Positions 16,292 to 26,320 of a stretch of 34,862 nucleotides of DNA are shown here, one piece after another. Origin of the DNA: an uncultured bacterium (GTDB taxonomy: Bacteria > Bacillota > Clostridia > Lachnospirales > Lachnospiraceae); contig CAJMQE010000039.1 of assembly GCA_905215405.1 (NCBI GenBank), positions 1 through 34,862 on the forward strand. The letters are read 5' to 3'. A model generated the notes under the pieces. The model made no database searches. It was not told the DNA's origin and saw only the letters and a program-made list of their open reading frames with translations. Both the position numbers and the translations under genes were made by a program. Each line of letters starts with the position of its first letter. Within the stretch, counting starts at the first letter, position 1.

Positions 16292-19200
16292 CTATCGCTG
16301 TGTCACAGTCTTCGTTATATGATTATCATAATCGAACCAGGTTCCCTCCAGCATGCTGGATAATGTATTGGTCACCCTCAACTCGATTTCATTGTTTCCT
16401 TTGATTAGATCTTTTGTCTGTACACAGAACTCATATGGAGCAAAACAACGGGTATCCTGATATTTTCCATTGACCATAAGTTCCACGCAGCCATAGTTAT
16501 AATATCCTTTTAGTGCTGCAAGAATACAATCTCCTTTATGCGAGGTAAAGTCAGAATCTGCTATTTCCACGCTCGTCTTCCAGTTAATTGTACCACTGTA
16601 ATAAGGACTGTTCTTTAAAACAGGACGATTCAAATCTGTACACAACACTTCCTGTCCGATTGATATAGCTGCTGCATCCACTGAAAAATCCCCAAGAATA
16701 TAAATTGGATCTGTTATTCCACACTCATCATCCAGTGCCTTCACCTGAATCTCCAGCGTGTTTTCCCCCTGTCTGATGAAGTCGGTAATATCTGAAACAC
16801 GGTTGCAGAAATCTGTAATTCTTGCATGCTGTTCATTTGCTGCATCCAGTATGTTTCCATTCAGTATAATCTGATATTCTCCACGGATACCTTTTTTATC
16901 ATGCATGAGTTCGTAGTGCTCTGCCAATTCCGTCACAGAAAATGTCGTTTTAAAATGCAATAACAGTGGATAATGAATCTTCATTTTTCTAGGTGTACCA
17001 AATTCACTGTAGAATTCCATTGCTTCTGATGGTATGATATTATGCTCTGCCATCTGCTCAATAAATGGTTTTGCTTCTACCGTTATCCATTCCTTCTGAT
17101 TCAGTGATAATTCAAACTCATCCATTCGGAAAACATTACTCTTTTCCAGTGAATATGCGTGTTCCCGTCCTGTGTCAATTATCAGTTTCGGCTGTGTTCT
17201 ACTATATATTCCATCCTGCAGATCCCACTTAGAGGCATCTGTCATCTGTACTTGTTCATTTCCTGCAGCCTGTGCATTCTGAAGATCTCTCTCATCCGCA
17301 CACTGATCCTTACATATAGTCGATTCCCTGCTCTTTATTTTACATTCTGCAATCTTCACAGATTTATGTACAGGCACTTCAAGGATCATACTTTCATATG
17401 GCTGAAGCTTGATCTGTAACCTGTCAGAATCTTTTCTATCATCCTGGAACACTGATTTTTTCTGTGTTCCATCTTCTAGGCTCCACTTTATAAGTTCTGT
17501 AATCGGTTCCTGTGAGACTGTTCTGATCTCAACAACTGCTGTCTGATTATAATGATTATTGATGTAGAGCATCTGATTGCCGTTCTCATTTTCGCGGCAG
17601 GATACCATAATTTCTTTTCTATCACCTGTAACAACAGAAACCTGCAGCTGTGTCGAACTGTGTTTTCTGATTTCTGAAATCAGTCTTTCTTCCATGGATT
17701 CTGTAAGTGCGAACTCTCCTTCGATTCGAATAAAGCCATCCTCTTTTTCAATCTCAGTAAAGCAATTTTCAATATTCAATCCCTCTATTTGTCTGTGTTC
17801 CAGTTTTCCAACTGCGATCACGGTTCCGCCAGATTGTAAAAATTCCAGGATCTTTTCAGCTGTTGCTTTTGTTATTGCGACCACTGGTGGAATGACCAGC
17901 ACATGATACCGGGCATCGCCAAGCGTCAGTGTTCCATCACTGACTGTTCCTTCTGTCATCAGATCCCCATCCAGATGTTCATATGCACATTGATGGAACA
18001 GGATTGTCTTGCAGATCGTACTCCATGCATTTCTAATTGCCTCACAAAGTTCTTTTTCATTCTGATCATTGCCCCCATAACCATATCCATGGAACGGATT
18101 GCCTTCACATATCCACAAGGACTCATCCGGATTTAAGACTGCAACATCTGTAACCGACTGTGTCAGTTTATTAAATGCGCTGACTCTTGCTGTGTAGTCT
18201 GCCAGAAAATGATAATATTTCCAATAAGGATTCTGTAAGAACTGTGATGGCGGTGCATCATGCTTTGTAATTCCATCGATCGTATAATAGAACGCATGAA
18301 AATTAAAAAGATTGATTCCATGTACCCCCATATAATCGATCATTGCCTTTGCATCCTGTATCGTCATGGTCCATCCAAGACTATGAAATGCTTCGACCAT
18401 AGCATATTCTTTTTTCAGTTGTCTTGCCAGCGATGCAATGCTGATTGAATTAGAACGATAGTGATGCAGATACTTGTCATAAATCGTTTCCAGTGGCAGA
18501 CCAAGTTTTTCATGGCAACAGTCTCCACCAATTACATGGCTGTACCTTTGCGTGGACATTCTCATGGATGGAACTTCCGTAACATACATCAAATGATTCT
18601 TTTCACACCATTTGGCAACATTTTCATGGTAACTGCCTCTGAACAATTTGTGAATACAATCAAAATACTGATAACGTATTCTATCGCAATCTGGAAAATC
18701 TTTATCGAACAGGGCCGGCAAAAGATTCTTCAAATCCACTCCAAAACGATCCTGATATGCCTTTAATACTCTGCTGCTCCATGGAATTCTGCTCAGGAGT
18801 CCCACTTCATCTGAGAAAAAGCCCTTTATTGTCTTGCCAAATTCGTCTCCGAGAAATTGTTTATACCGTTCGTGCGTCACTTCTATAAATGTATCCACCG
18901 CATCCTTACAACATGGATCAAAAAATCCGCCGAAATATTTAAAGTCCTGCATTTCCTCACTGACACAAATCTCTACTTTCCAGTTTTTTACAGTGTTCCC
19001 ATTATGTTGTTGTGGAGCGTTCCAGTTCATCACATGAACTGGATCATAGGAAAAGAAACGCTTTCTGTTATACGCTGTCAATCCGGATATCTGATAGAGT
19101 TCCTCCTGCTGGATAACCCCTATACTTGTTCTGATATCGATTCGATCCTCATATGACCAGACATTTTCTTCATATTGCGGAATTGCTGTTGCACTGATGA

Positions 19201-19600
19201 TCTGTGCCCATGGCAACTTTAATTCCAGTTTTTCATTCGGCTGACAGTATTTCTCCTGATATTTTAAGATCTGATGTTTTGCCTCTGGATGTCTTAGCAG
19301 GACTTCGCCACCTGCCATACCACTTGGATATGGATATTCGTCGTACAACCAGATTTCAAGTCCAAGCTTTTTTGCCTCTTCGACAGTATAACGAATCAGC
19401 TGGAACCATCGGTCTGACAGATATGGTACACTCATCCCCTGCCTTGCACAGACAAAAGCACCACCAAGCCCCTGCTTTTTCATCTCTGTCAGTTGTAACA
19501 GTATTTCCTCTTCCTTCATATCTCCGTTCCAGAACCAGAACGGTTTCACACGATACTTCACGTCTGGATTGGTAAATGTTTTACTAAGAATATCCTCCAT
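16292..19600 (-). CDS. GH106-like glycoside hydrolase, probable cytoplasmic alpha-L-rhamnosidase
   Basis: This 1102-residue protein resembles large GH106-type rhamnosidases. The N-terminal barrel carries PFWFWNGDMKEEE, a GGAFVCARQGM block and WLYDEYPYPSGMAGG. A middle region follows, and C-terminal beta-rich domains look like carbohydrate-binding folds (for example the final 120 residues). There is no signal peptide or anchor, so it probably acts on imported oligosaccharides. I chose the ATG at 19600, five bases after GAGG; an open frame to 19660 adds 20 residues without a site. It is the last gene of the rhamnose island, separated from the binding protein gene by 450 bases. Family placement is moderately firm and the exact substrate is inferred from context. 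Confidence 0.8.
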   Translation of the reverse strand: MEDILSKTFTNPDVKYRVKPFWFWNGDMKEEEILLQLTEMKKQGLGGAFVCARQGMSVPYLSDRWFQLIRYTVEEAKKLGLEIWLYDEYPYPSGMAGGEVLLRHPEAKHQILKYQEKYCQPNEKLELKLPWAQIISATAIPQYEENVWSYEDRIDIRTSIGVIQQEELYQISGLTAYNRKRFFSYDPVHVMNWNAPQQHNGNTVKNWKVEICVSEEMQDFKYFGGFFDPCCKDAVDTFIEVTHERYKQFLGDEFGKTIKGFFSDEVGLLSRIPWSSRVLKAYQDRFGVDLKNLLPALFDKDFPDCDRIRYQYFDCIHKLFRGSYHENVAKWCEKNHLMYVTEVPSMRMSTQRYSHVIGGDCCHEKLGLPLETIYDKYLHHYRSNSISIASLARQLKKEYAMVEAFHSLGWTMTIQDAKAMIDYMGVHGINLFNFHAFYYTIDGITKHDAPPSQFLQNPYWKYYHFLADYTARVSAFNKLTQSVTDVAVLNPDESLWICEGNPFHGYGYGGNDQNEKELCEAIRNAWSTICKTILFHQCAYEHLDGDLMTEGTVSDGTLTLGDARYHVLVIPPVVAITKATAEKILEFLQSGGTVIAVGKLEHRQIEGLNIENCFTEIEKEDGFIRIEGEFALTESMEERLISEIRKHSSTQLQVSVVTGDRKEIMVSCRENENGNQMLYINNHYNQTAVVEIRTVSQEPITELIKWSLEDGTQKKSVFQDDRKDSDRLQIKLQPYESMILEVPVHKSVKIAECKIKSRESTICKDQCADERDLQNAQAAGNEQVQMTDASKWDLQDGIYSRTQPKLIIDTGREHAYSLEKSNVFRMDEFELSLNQKEWITVEAKPFIEQMAEHNIIPSEAMEFYSEFGTPRKMKIHYPLLLHFKTTFSVTELAEHYELMHDKKGIRGEYQIILNGNILDAANEQHARITDFCNRVSDITDFIRQGENTLEIQVKALDDECGITDPIYILGDFSVDAAAISIGQEVLCTDLNRPVLKNSPYYSGTINWKTSVEIADSDFTSHKGDCILAALKGYYNYGCVELMVNGKYQDTRCFAPYEFCVQTKDLIKGNNEIELRVTNTLSSMLEGTWFDYDNHITKTVTQR

Positions 19601-20050
19601 AATGTCCTCATTTCCATAACCCAAAGAGTCAAAATCCCCATGCAGTTCTCCCCTCCACACGAAAATTTTGACGCTCCGGTTATTATTTCTTTTTTTCTAA
19701 TAGTTCTATTATTTTGGTTTTACAACACTTTTTCATAATCACTATTACACAATTTGTAATTATGATAATTCCATTTCTTAATGACGATAATACATTTTTG
19801 TAACTAAATTTCTAGAATACTCCTACCCCTTAGTCCCTGCACCAGCATATCTATCCGTTCTATCATGTTTTTTTGTCATGACTAATTTCTTCGTGACCGC
19901 TGTCTATTATAGCTCCGACAGCATACGTCCCGCTGACTCTGGCTGGGCACTAACTCCTGCTTAGCCCCTGTCCAGAATTCTTTTTGCCAGTGCAGCTATT
20001 CCATTACATATTTTTTATATTTCTACACATTCTGTTCATTTGACCACAAA
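19601..20050. other. gap between binding-protein and GH106-like genes
   Basis: About 450 bases without a recognisable gene, where ABC permease genes might be expected. The half nearest the GH106 gene is AT-rich. It includes a 17-base palindrome, ATTACA-N5-TGTAAT (19744-19760), and a possible weak promoter (TTGTAA, 17 bases, TATTAG on the minus strand). The other half is richer in GC. On the minus strand it reads as a frame broken by three stops and ending GAGTKG, with no similarity to permeases that I can recognise. It could be decayed coding sequence, or a leader with small stems. Confidence 0.4.
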
Positions 20051-21616
20051 TTACTTATTCATGGAATCCAGGACTTCCTGCACAAGAGAACCGACTTTTG
20101 ATGTATATTCTGTCATTGCCTGATCGACTGTCATTGATCCTGATGCGACAGAAGCTACAAGCAGACTTCTCTCTTTATTAATATCACTGATGTTATCTCC
20201 AAGTACTTCATTAAATGGAAGTGGATCAGCAAGTTTTGCATGTGCCAGGAAGTAGTCTTCTGTATCTCTTGATACCTTGGATACTGCATCTTCACCTGGA
20301 TCACCATTTGTAAAGTTGGAAATTGCGACTGTAGGATCCTGATCGTTCTTCTGCTGCAGTACACTAGGTTTTTCCGGTGATGGCAGGAAGTGGAACGTTC
20401 CCTCTTCATATGTCGTGGACTGATCACTACCCTGCAGGGTCACTGTTTCAGCCTTCGTATCCCAGTGTGTTCCCTTTGCACCATATGTCCATAATGTCTG
20501 GATGTCTCCCCCATCCATCATTTTGGACAGCCAGTACTCAAAGATTCCTTCCGGATTTTCTGCTGTAGAAGTAATGCACCAGCAGTTTGAAATAATTTCT
20601 GTATATTTTCCAAGTTCCTGTATTGGATCAAGGATTACCATTGAATCGCTGTCTCCTCTGGAATCCAGTGTGGACTGTAATGTCTGCGCCCAGTCACCGG
20701 CCCAATATGTAAATACACCAGTGTTGCTGCCAAAGAATTTTTCTCTGGCATCTGTTGTTGTGTTATTGATCGTTTCCTGATCGATGATGCCATCTGCGAC
20801 ACCTTTGGCAATTCTGCCAAGTGCATCTTTCATGTCCTGTTCTGTAAATCCATCTACAAATTTTCCTTCTGAGTTCTCATAGAAAGAATAATGCGCGTTC
20901 TGATAGAATTCTGGCAGATAGTTTGTATATGGTGTATCACCACCGACATACCCAGGTGCTGAAATAACACATTTTCCAGTTGCCTGATGCATCTTTGTAA
21001 GCATCTCATAATACTGGTCAAACGTGAGAGTCTTCCCTTCAACATCGGATCTGGAATAGCCAGCTGCCTTCAGCCATGATTCTCTGACATAGGTAAAACT
21101 ACCTCCGCCACTGATCGTTGCAAGCCCATACAGTCCCTTCTGTCCATCATCTCCATTTACCATCAGAGACTGATAAATATCATCAGCACTGCTCTTGAGT
21201 CTTCCTGAATTTTTTACTTCAGAATTGTTCCATGCATCTGTCATATTCCAGAGCATGCCATTTGCTGCATACATTGCATAATATCCTGATGAAAGATAAA
21301 CTACATCTGGCATATCATCCTCATTATTAAATGCATTACCAACGGCATCGTAATATCCAGAATGATCCGGACGGATCCATTCGACATCAATTCCAGTTGC
21401 TTCCTTTAACTGATCATAAAATGCCTGTGCTCCGTTCGATTCCTTGATGACTGATGTATCTGCCATGACTTTGATTTTCTCTGGCTTCTCCACTGCTGCA
21501 TCTGTCGCTTTTGCTGAATTAGATGCTGTTGCTGAACTACCACATGCTGATACGCTTACTACTGTTGCCAGTGCCATTCCTGTTGCTACACATTTCTTTA
21601 CTATCCCTTTTGCCAT
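20051..21616 (-). CDS. extracellular solute-binding lipoprotein (family 1, sugar ABC transport)
   Basis: This 521-residue lipoprotein starts with a signal peptide whose lipobox is VSVSAC, giving a lipidated Cys25. A low-complexity Ser/Ala/Thr linker follows. The mature part is a large substrate-binding fold like the LplA/YtcQ type that binds complex oligosaccharides. The start MAKGIV follows AGAGGG; the longer frame to 21685 lacks a site and would spoil the signal peptide. It lies 89 bases after rhaB and before the GH106 gene, so rhamnogalacturonan fragments are a reasonable ligand guess. No permease or ATPase genes are nearby, so it must use components encoded elsewhere. Confidence 0.88.
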   Translation of the reverse strand: MAKGIVKKCVATGMALATVVSVSACGSSATASNSAKATDAAVEKPEKIKVMADTSVIKESNGAQAFYDQLKEATGIDVEWIRPDHSGYYDAVGNAFNNEDDMPDVVYLSSGYYAMYAANGMLWNMTDAWNNSEVKNSGRLKSSADDIYQSLMVNGDDGQKGLYGLATISGGGSFTYVRESWLKAAGYSRSDVEGKTLTFDQYYEMLTKMHQATGKCVISAPGYVGGDTPYTNYLPEFYQNAHYSFYENSEGKFVDGFTEQDMKDALGRIAKGVADGIIDQETINNTTTDAREKFFGSNTGVFTYWAGDWAQTLQSTLDSRGDSDSMVILDPIQELGKYTEIISNCWCITSTAENPEGIFEYWLSKMMDGGDIQTLWTYGAKGTHWDTKAETVTLQGSDQSTTYEEGTFHFLPSPEKPSVLQQKNDQDPTVAISNFTNGDPGEDAVSKVSRDTEDYFLAHAKLADPLPFNEVLGDNISDINKERSLLVASVASGSMTVDQAMTEYTSKVGSLVQEVLDSMNK

Positions 21617-21705
21617 AATACCCTCTTTTCCGCGGTGTAGAAAAACCACCACTTTACCTGTTGTCAATAAATATACCTTCTCCAATTAGTACTGTTATCA
21701 ACTGA

Positions 21706-23118
21706 TTAAAATTTATCTCTCTCATATTTTTTAATCGAAAATGATGCAAACACTGCTTTTCTTGCCTCTTGTAATGATGGGAAGAGACCGTCCCGTAGCA
21801 TCTGTACCAATATATTTCCGATTGCCGTCGCCTCAGACGGACCTGCATAGACTGTCTTGCCTGTATACTTTGCGGTCAACCTGTTTAAGTAGTCCGCATT
21901 GGACCCGCCTCCGATTATGTAAATACAGTCAAATATATCACCCCTGATACATTCCATTTCTTTGACTGTGTCTGCATAGCAGGATGCAAGACTGTTATAA
22001 ATGACTGCTGCCAGTTCCCCAATGCTCTGTGGTACCGCCAGCCCTTTTTCCTTACAATACTTTCTGACCTCTTCCGACATATTTTCAGGTGCGAGAAATC
22101 TTTCATCGTTCACATCAATAGTCGAAAACTCTGTACAGGCTTGTGCCAAATCACATAACTCTGCAAATGAATAACGATCTTCATATTCATGTCGGACAGA
22201 CTGGATCATCCAAAGCCCCATAATATTCTTCAGATATCGAAATCTTCCTTCATAACCGCCTTCATTGGTGAAATTCTGTTTTCTGCTCGCCTGAGAGCAG
22301 TCTGCTCTGTTGAGTTCTATCCCCATCAGAGACCATGTTCCTGAACTTAAATACATATATTTCTGTGATTCATCACAGACAGGTGTTGCTGCAACTGCTG
22401 ATGCCGTATCGTGCGTAGTCGTCTGCACTACCTGCGCACAAAAACCGATCCTTTCAGCCACTTCCTTCTTCAGACTTCCTACTGTTGTTCCTGGACTTGT
22501 CAATGGAAGAAACATTTTCTCCGGAATATTAAGTTTCCGGATCAATTCAAGATCCCATTGCTTCGTCTCCGGAGAGACCAGCTGCGTTGTTGTTGCATTG
22601 GTATACTCCGATTTCATAACTCCGGTTAACAGATAGTTAAAATAATCCGGAATCATCAGGATCTTATCTGCTTTCTGAAAGTCAGCCGGATTCTGCTTCC
22701 GAAATGCCACCAGCTGATAAATTGTATTGAACGGCTGTTTTTGAATTCCTGTTCGTGCATACAGCTCATCCTCCGGAATGCACTGATAAACATCTTTTTC
22801 TATGCCGGAAGTTCTACCGTCCCTGTAACTGACGGCATCTCCAATCATTCTTCCCTCCTGATCAAGTGCTACAAAATCAACTGCCCAGGTATCAATTCCG
22901 ATACTTTGGGGAATCATTGAAAGCTCTTTGCACTTTTTCAGACCATTCAGGATTTCTTCAAATAATCGCTCTATATTCCAGCACAAATGTCCATTTTTAT
23001 GAATCAGCCCATTTTCAAACCGGTAGATTTCCTTCAGATGAATCTTTCCATCCTCCAGCCAGCTGATCATATGTCTGCCGCTCGATGCCCCAATATCGAT
23101 TGCCAGATAATATTCCAT
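21706..23118 (-). CDS. rhaB: rhamnulokinase
   Basis: RhaB phosphorylates L-rhamnulose to L-rhamnulose 1-phosphate with ATP. The 470-residue protein is a FGGY-family kinase with the N-terminal phosphate loop LAIDIGASSGR (5-15). Other features are GIDTWAVDF near residue 74, SGTWSLMGIE and IIGGGSNADYLNRLTA in the C-terminal lobe. The length is normal. The ATG is preceded by GGGGAGGTG. The gene lies between GH105 and the binding-protein gene. RhaA and RhaD, the enzymes before and after it in the pathway, are encoded upstream in the same island, which makes this rhamnulokinase rather than another sugar kinase. Confidence 0.94.
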   Translation of the reverse strand: MEYYLAIDIGASSGRHMISWLEDGKIHLKEIYRFENGLIHKNGHLCWNIERLFEEILNGLKKCKELSMIPQSIGIDTWAVDFVALDQEGRMIGDAVSYRDGRTSGIEKDVYQCIPEDELYARTGIQKQPFNTIYQLVAFRKQNPADFQKADKILMIPDYFNYLLTGVMKSEYTNATTTQLVSPETKQWDLELIRKLNIPEKMFLPLTSPGTTVGSLKKEVAERIGFCAQVVQTTTHDTASAVAATPVCDESQKYMYLSSGTWSLMGIELNRADCSQASRKQNFTNEGGYEGRFRYLKNIMGLWMIQSVRHEYEDRYSFAELCDLAQACTEFSTIDVNDERFLAPENMSEEVRKYCKEKGLAVPQSIGELAAVIYNSLASCYADTVKEMECIRGDIFDCIYIIGGGSNADYLNRLTAKYTGKTVYAGPSEATAIGNILVQMLRDGLFPSLQEARKAVFASFSIKKYERDKF

Positions 23119-23241
23119 TCCTGCACCTCCCCGTTACATCATATTTTGCTACATTTTTTCCTGTCATAACCAGGTTCATCCCATGCAAATATTTCTAATA
23201 TCTTCTCCTATTGTCTGTTCTTTGTTCGTCTGCCTCCTTTT

Positions 23242-24348
23242 CTAGTCGTTTTCCAATACTCTGTGTGCTTCTGTGCACATGAGCAGATATGCGCCAACTC
23301 CGTGTAGATCATTTTCACTTGTTGGCCTCTCACAATAATTTCTGTAATCACAGACCCCTGTTCCAACACATATATTATCTATAATTACTCCATTATTGTC
23401 ATATCTCAATCTGTCAATAATACCCTGATATCCTTTCTTCGCATATGTCAGGTACTGTCTGTCTACATATCCTTTCCGAACCGCCTTGCAGATTGCAGAA
23501 ACGAACAGACAGGTACAGGAAGATTCCAGCCAGTTGCCTTCATTGCTTCCTTTATCCAGGACCTGATACCACAGTCCTGATTCTACATCCTGGTATTTTA
23601 CAATGGTCGTGATCAGTTCTTTGACCATCTCCGCAAAGATCTCTGTCCCTCTGTACTCCGCAGGGAAAAAGTCTGTATCTTCCAGAAGTGCTACCGGAAC
23701 CCATCCCATGGAACGGCCCCAGAATTCTGATGAGCAGCCTGTAACTTGATCTGCCCATGGTTGTTTCTTTATGGAATCCCAGGCATGATACCAAAGCCCG
23801 GTCTGTGTATCTCTTGTCTTCTCTCGCATGAGCTGTGCCTGAAAGACAACGTCATCACGCATTTTCATATCCTGAAATACCTTTGCACACTGTGTAGATA
23901 TCGGTCCCGCCATATAGAGACCATCCAGCCACATCTGCTCGGCACATTTTACCTTATGCCAGAGACCACCTACATTGTTTCGAGGAAATTTCTGAAGCAT
24001 ATGATAAATCTTTTCCAATGCATCCCGATACTTTTTCTCACCTGTTTTGTAAAAAAGAAAGTATACAAGAATTCCAGCCTGAATATCATCAAGCTCGCCC
24101 GGGTCCAGGGAACTGATCGTTCCATCATCCTGAATCAGAGAATCAACCCAGTCTTTTATGTACTGATAATAAGCTTCATTGCCACATAATTCGTATGTTT
24201 TTTCCACCCCTGATAAAAACACACCCTGATGATAATGAAAATGCCCTTTTGGTGGAAGTTCCTTAGCTTCCCACTTGTGCATCATCATATCTACCGCTTC
24301 TTTTGCATAATCCAATGCACTTTTTCCATGATAAATAAATTCTTTCAT
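23242..24348 (-). CDS. GH105-type unsaturated rhamnogalacturonyl hydrolase
   Basis: This 368-residue protein matches the YteR/YesR (GH88/GH105) fold. These enzymes remove 4,5-unsaturated galacturonate from oligosaccharides made by rhamnogalacturonan lyases. The catalytic region MWLDGLYMAGP places Asp142 where YteR has Asp143. Other family blocks are EFWGRSMGWVPVAL and NWLESSCTCLFVSAI. It has no signal peptide, so it acts in the cytoplasm. The start chosen is MKEFIY, behind GGAGTGAAAAGG; the longer frame to 24402 is unlikely. It follows the AraC-type regulator gene by 66 bases and precedes rhaB. Confidence 0.9.
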   Translation of the reverse strand: MKEFIYHGKSALDYAKEAVDMMMHKWEAKELPPKGHFHYHQGVFLSGVEKTYELCGNEAYYQYIKDWVDSLIQDDGTISSLDPGELDDIQAGILVYFLFYKTGEKKYRDALEKIYHMLQKFPRNNVGGLWHKVKCAEQMWLDGLYMAGPISTQCAKVFQDMKMRDDVVFQAQLMREKTRDTQTGLWYHAWDSIKKQPWADQVTGCSSEFWGRSMGWVPVALLEDTDFFPAEYRGTEIFAEMVKELITTIVKYQDVESGLWYQVLDKGSNEGNWLESSCTCLFVSAICKAVRKGYVDRQYLTYAKKGYQGIIDRLRYDNNGVIIDNICVGTGVCDYRNYCERPTSENDLHGVGAYLLMCTEAHRVLEND

Positions 24349-24414
24349 AGACCTTTTCACTCCTTTTGTCTGGTTCTTCTTATGCTTACCTGCAAAAGGC
24401 AAACAAGGAAACGC

Positions 24415-25395
24415 TTACTCTTTCTTTGCATGTAGGATCCGGTATTCTTTCGGAGTAACATGCTCCCTGTCATAAAACTTTCTGTAAAAATAACTGCTGT
24501 TCTCATATCCTACGACATGTAGAATCTTCTCAACCGGCATTTTGCTTGTTGTCAGCAGTTCTACCGCTTTACTGAATCGCTTCTTCTGAAGCAGTTCCAG
24601 AAATGTACATCCTTTCTGCTTTTTAATCAGCTTGCTCAAAGATGACATTGAACTGTTCGTCATCTTACACAATTCAGTCAGTGTTCCTTCTCTATAATTG
24701 GAATCCACATATTTTTCCACTGTCTCCATAACAAGATTTTCATAACTGTCATATCCATCGCCTTCAATCCTTTTTGATTGATTCAGCAGATGCATGAACA
24801 ATACTGCCATTGTCGACTGAATGATCCTGTTATCACTGTTATTGTCATAGACCAGGGAATAGATGATATTTTCCATCAGATTTTGCACCTGCAGCATATC
24901 AGATACTTTAAAATACAGATACTCACTGTTTGCATTTTTTCCATTCAGACAGTTGATAATAAATTCTGCCATAATATTATCTCCGCCGATCATCTTGTAG
25001 ACCTCATCAAGAAATACAGGCATAATCATTACATTGACTGCAATATCATTTTTTCCTGCTGGAAGCAATTCATGATATGCGAACTGATTCAATAGAATAA
25101 TCTCGCCCGCTTTTACGCAGATTGTTCTGCCATTGATCAGATTCGTCACCTGCCCCCTGCATACATAGATCATTTCCACATAATTGTGATTATGCTTAGG
25201 AAAATGTACAAATCTGGTGTTCTTCCTGACATTGATCACCTTACCGCTTTGGATCACTTTCTTCTTATCCACGGTAAAACGCTTGCCATTCCCCTCTTCT
25301 GCATAATCATCTCTGTTGATGTCGGAATTACCGGACAGAATCCGTTTTTCTTCCTCTGTTATCTCTCCCAGTTTATCCAGCATTTCTTTAAGCAT
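24415..25395 (-). CDS. AraC family regulator, probable rhamnose/rhamnogalacturonan activator
   Basis: This 326-residue regulator has an N-terminal cupin-like sensing domain (HFPKHNHNYVEMIYV near residue 67, then GEIILLNQ). It ends with a C-terminal AraC DNA-binding domain of two helix-turn-helix motifs (about 225-326), finishing with VGYENSSYFYRKFYDREHVTPKEYR. The ATG at 25395 follows AAAGGAGAA; a TTG two codons upstream also opens the frame but is less likely. It lies between rhaD and GH105 and has a likely promoter of its own, so it probably controls the surrounding genes in response to a rhamnose-derived signal. The ligand and targets are inferred from position. Confidence 0.9.
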   Translation of the reverse strand: MLKEMLDKLGEITEEEKRILSGNSDINRDDYAEEGNGKRFTVDKKKVIQSGKVINVRKNTRFVHFPKHNHNYVEMIYVCRGQVTNLINGRTICVKAGEIILLNQFAYHELLPAGKNDIAVNVMIMPVFLDEVYKMIGGDNIMAEFIINCLNGKNANSEYLYFKVSDMLQVQNLMENIIYSLVYDNNSDNRIIQSTMAVLFMHLLNQSKRIEGDGYDSYENLVMETVEKYVDSNYREGTLTELCKMTNSSMSSLSKLIKKQKGCTFLELLQKKRFSKAVELLTTSKMPVEKILHVVGYENSSYFYRKFYDREHVTPKEYRILHAKKE

Positions 25396-25430
25396 AATCA
25401 ATTCTCCTTTGGCATTTGGAATCTGCTTTG

Positions 25431-25460
25431 ATTATACCGCACTCTGTAGGCATTTCCCAA
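25431..25460 (-). promoter_or_regulatory. promoter for the AraC-type regulator gene
   Basis: On the minus strand TTGGGA (25460-25455) and a perfect TATAAT (25436-25431) are separated by 18 bases, just after the rhaD stop. Confidence 0.55.
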
Positions 25461-25467
25461 GTATATC

Positions 25468-26295
25468 TTACTTTTCGTACAAAAATTTTTCAGGTAATTC
25501 AACGCCAAATGCTTTGGCCAGTTCCCTGAATTCATCAGGCTGGATCGTCTGTCTCTTTTGAGAGGTCATCGACAATGTCTTCACAAGGATTTCTGCTGCC
25601 TTTTCCACAGTGTGTGCGAGACCAAATGTCTCATCGAAATCACTGCCTGCGCAGAAGATTCCATGGTGAGCCCAAACAATGACATCGTAGTTTTCCATCA
25701 GTTTTGCAGACTCTACAGCGATTTCTTCTCCACCTGGCACCATCCATTTTAAGACACCGATTCCGTTTGGAAATACAACTGGACATTCTGTAGCCATTTC
25801 CCAGAGTTCTCTAGTAAATACTTCGTCTTTCAGTGGCAATACAAAGGAAAGTGCAATGACATTGGTTGCATGGCCATGGTAAATTACTCTGTTTCTGCCA
25901 TTTGTAACACGTTTTTTGACCTGATGATTCATCAGATGACTTGGAAGTTCACTTGTTGGACGTCCTCCATTGACCAGGCCCCACTGGATCTGATACTGCT
26001 CTCCTGTCTCATCGATCAGAATGATTGCAATATTTTCTTCTGGCGCAAGTGGAACATTTCTAAAATATTTGCCAGAGCCTGTTACCAGGAAGTATTCTCC
26101 AGCAAGATCTTTTACTGTTGCACCAATTGGCTTCCATTCCGCATCGCTTTTTAAAAATGGTCTGACTGCTTCTGCATCTTCCTGTGTCATTCTGTAAGAA
26201 AGGTTTCCACCGTTTCTTTCATGCCAGCCCTGATTAAAACTGTCTTCACACATTCTGATAAATCCCTTGATAAACTCCACATCTTTAGCTTCCAT
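25468..26295 (-). CDS. rhaD: rhamnulose-1-phosphate aldolase
   Basis: RhaD splits L-rhamnulose 1-phosphate into dihydroxyacetone phosphate and L-lactaldehyde. The 275-residue class II aldolase aligns almost residue for residue with the E. coli active site. Glu116 lies in TSELPSH, and the zinc ligands are His140 and His142 in YHGHATN and His211 in AHHGIFCAG (E. coli 117, 141, 143, 212). The GNLSYR substrate loop is near residue 30. The start MEAKDV follows GAAGGAGA; the longer frame is unlikely. It follows rhaA across a 124-base spacer holding small tandem repeats. Confidence 0.95.
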   Translation of the reverse strand: MEAKDVEFIKGFIRMCEDSFNQGWHERNGGNLSYRMTQEDAEAVRPFLKSDAEWKPIGATVKDLAGEYFLVTGSGKYFRNVPLAPEENIAIILIDETGEQYQIQWGLVNGGRPTSELPSHLMNHQVKKRVTNGRNRVIYHGHATNVIALSFVLPLKDEVFTRELWEMATECPVVFPNGIGVLKWMVPGGEEIAVESAKLMENYDVIVWAHHGIFCAGSDFDETFGLAHTVEKAAEILVKTLSMTSQKRQTIQPDEFRELAKAFGVELPEKFLYEK

Positions 26296-26320
26296 GTCAA
26301 TCTCCTTCTTCCATTTCAAT

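Noticed and set aside
19801..19960. Remnant of an ABC permease gene on the minus strand
   Set aside because: A stop-broken frame ending GAGTKG is present, but it shows no hydrophobic helices or permease motif, so I do not call a pseudogene.
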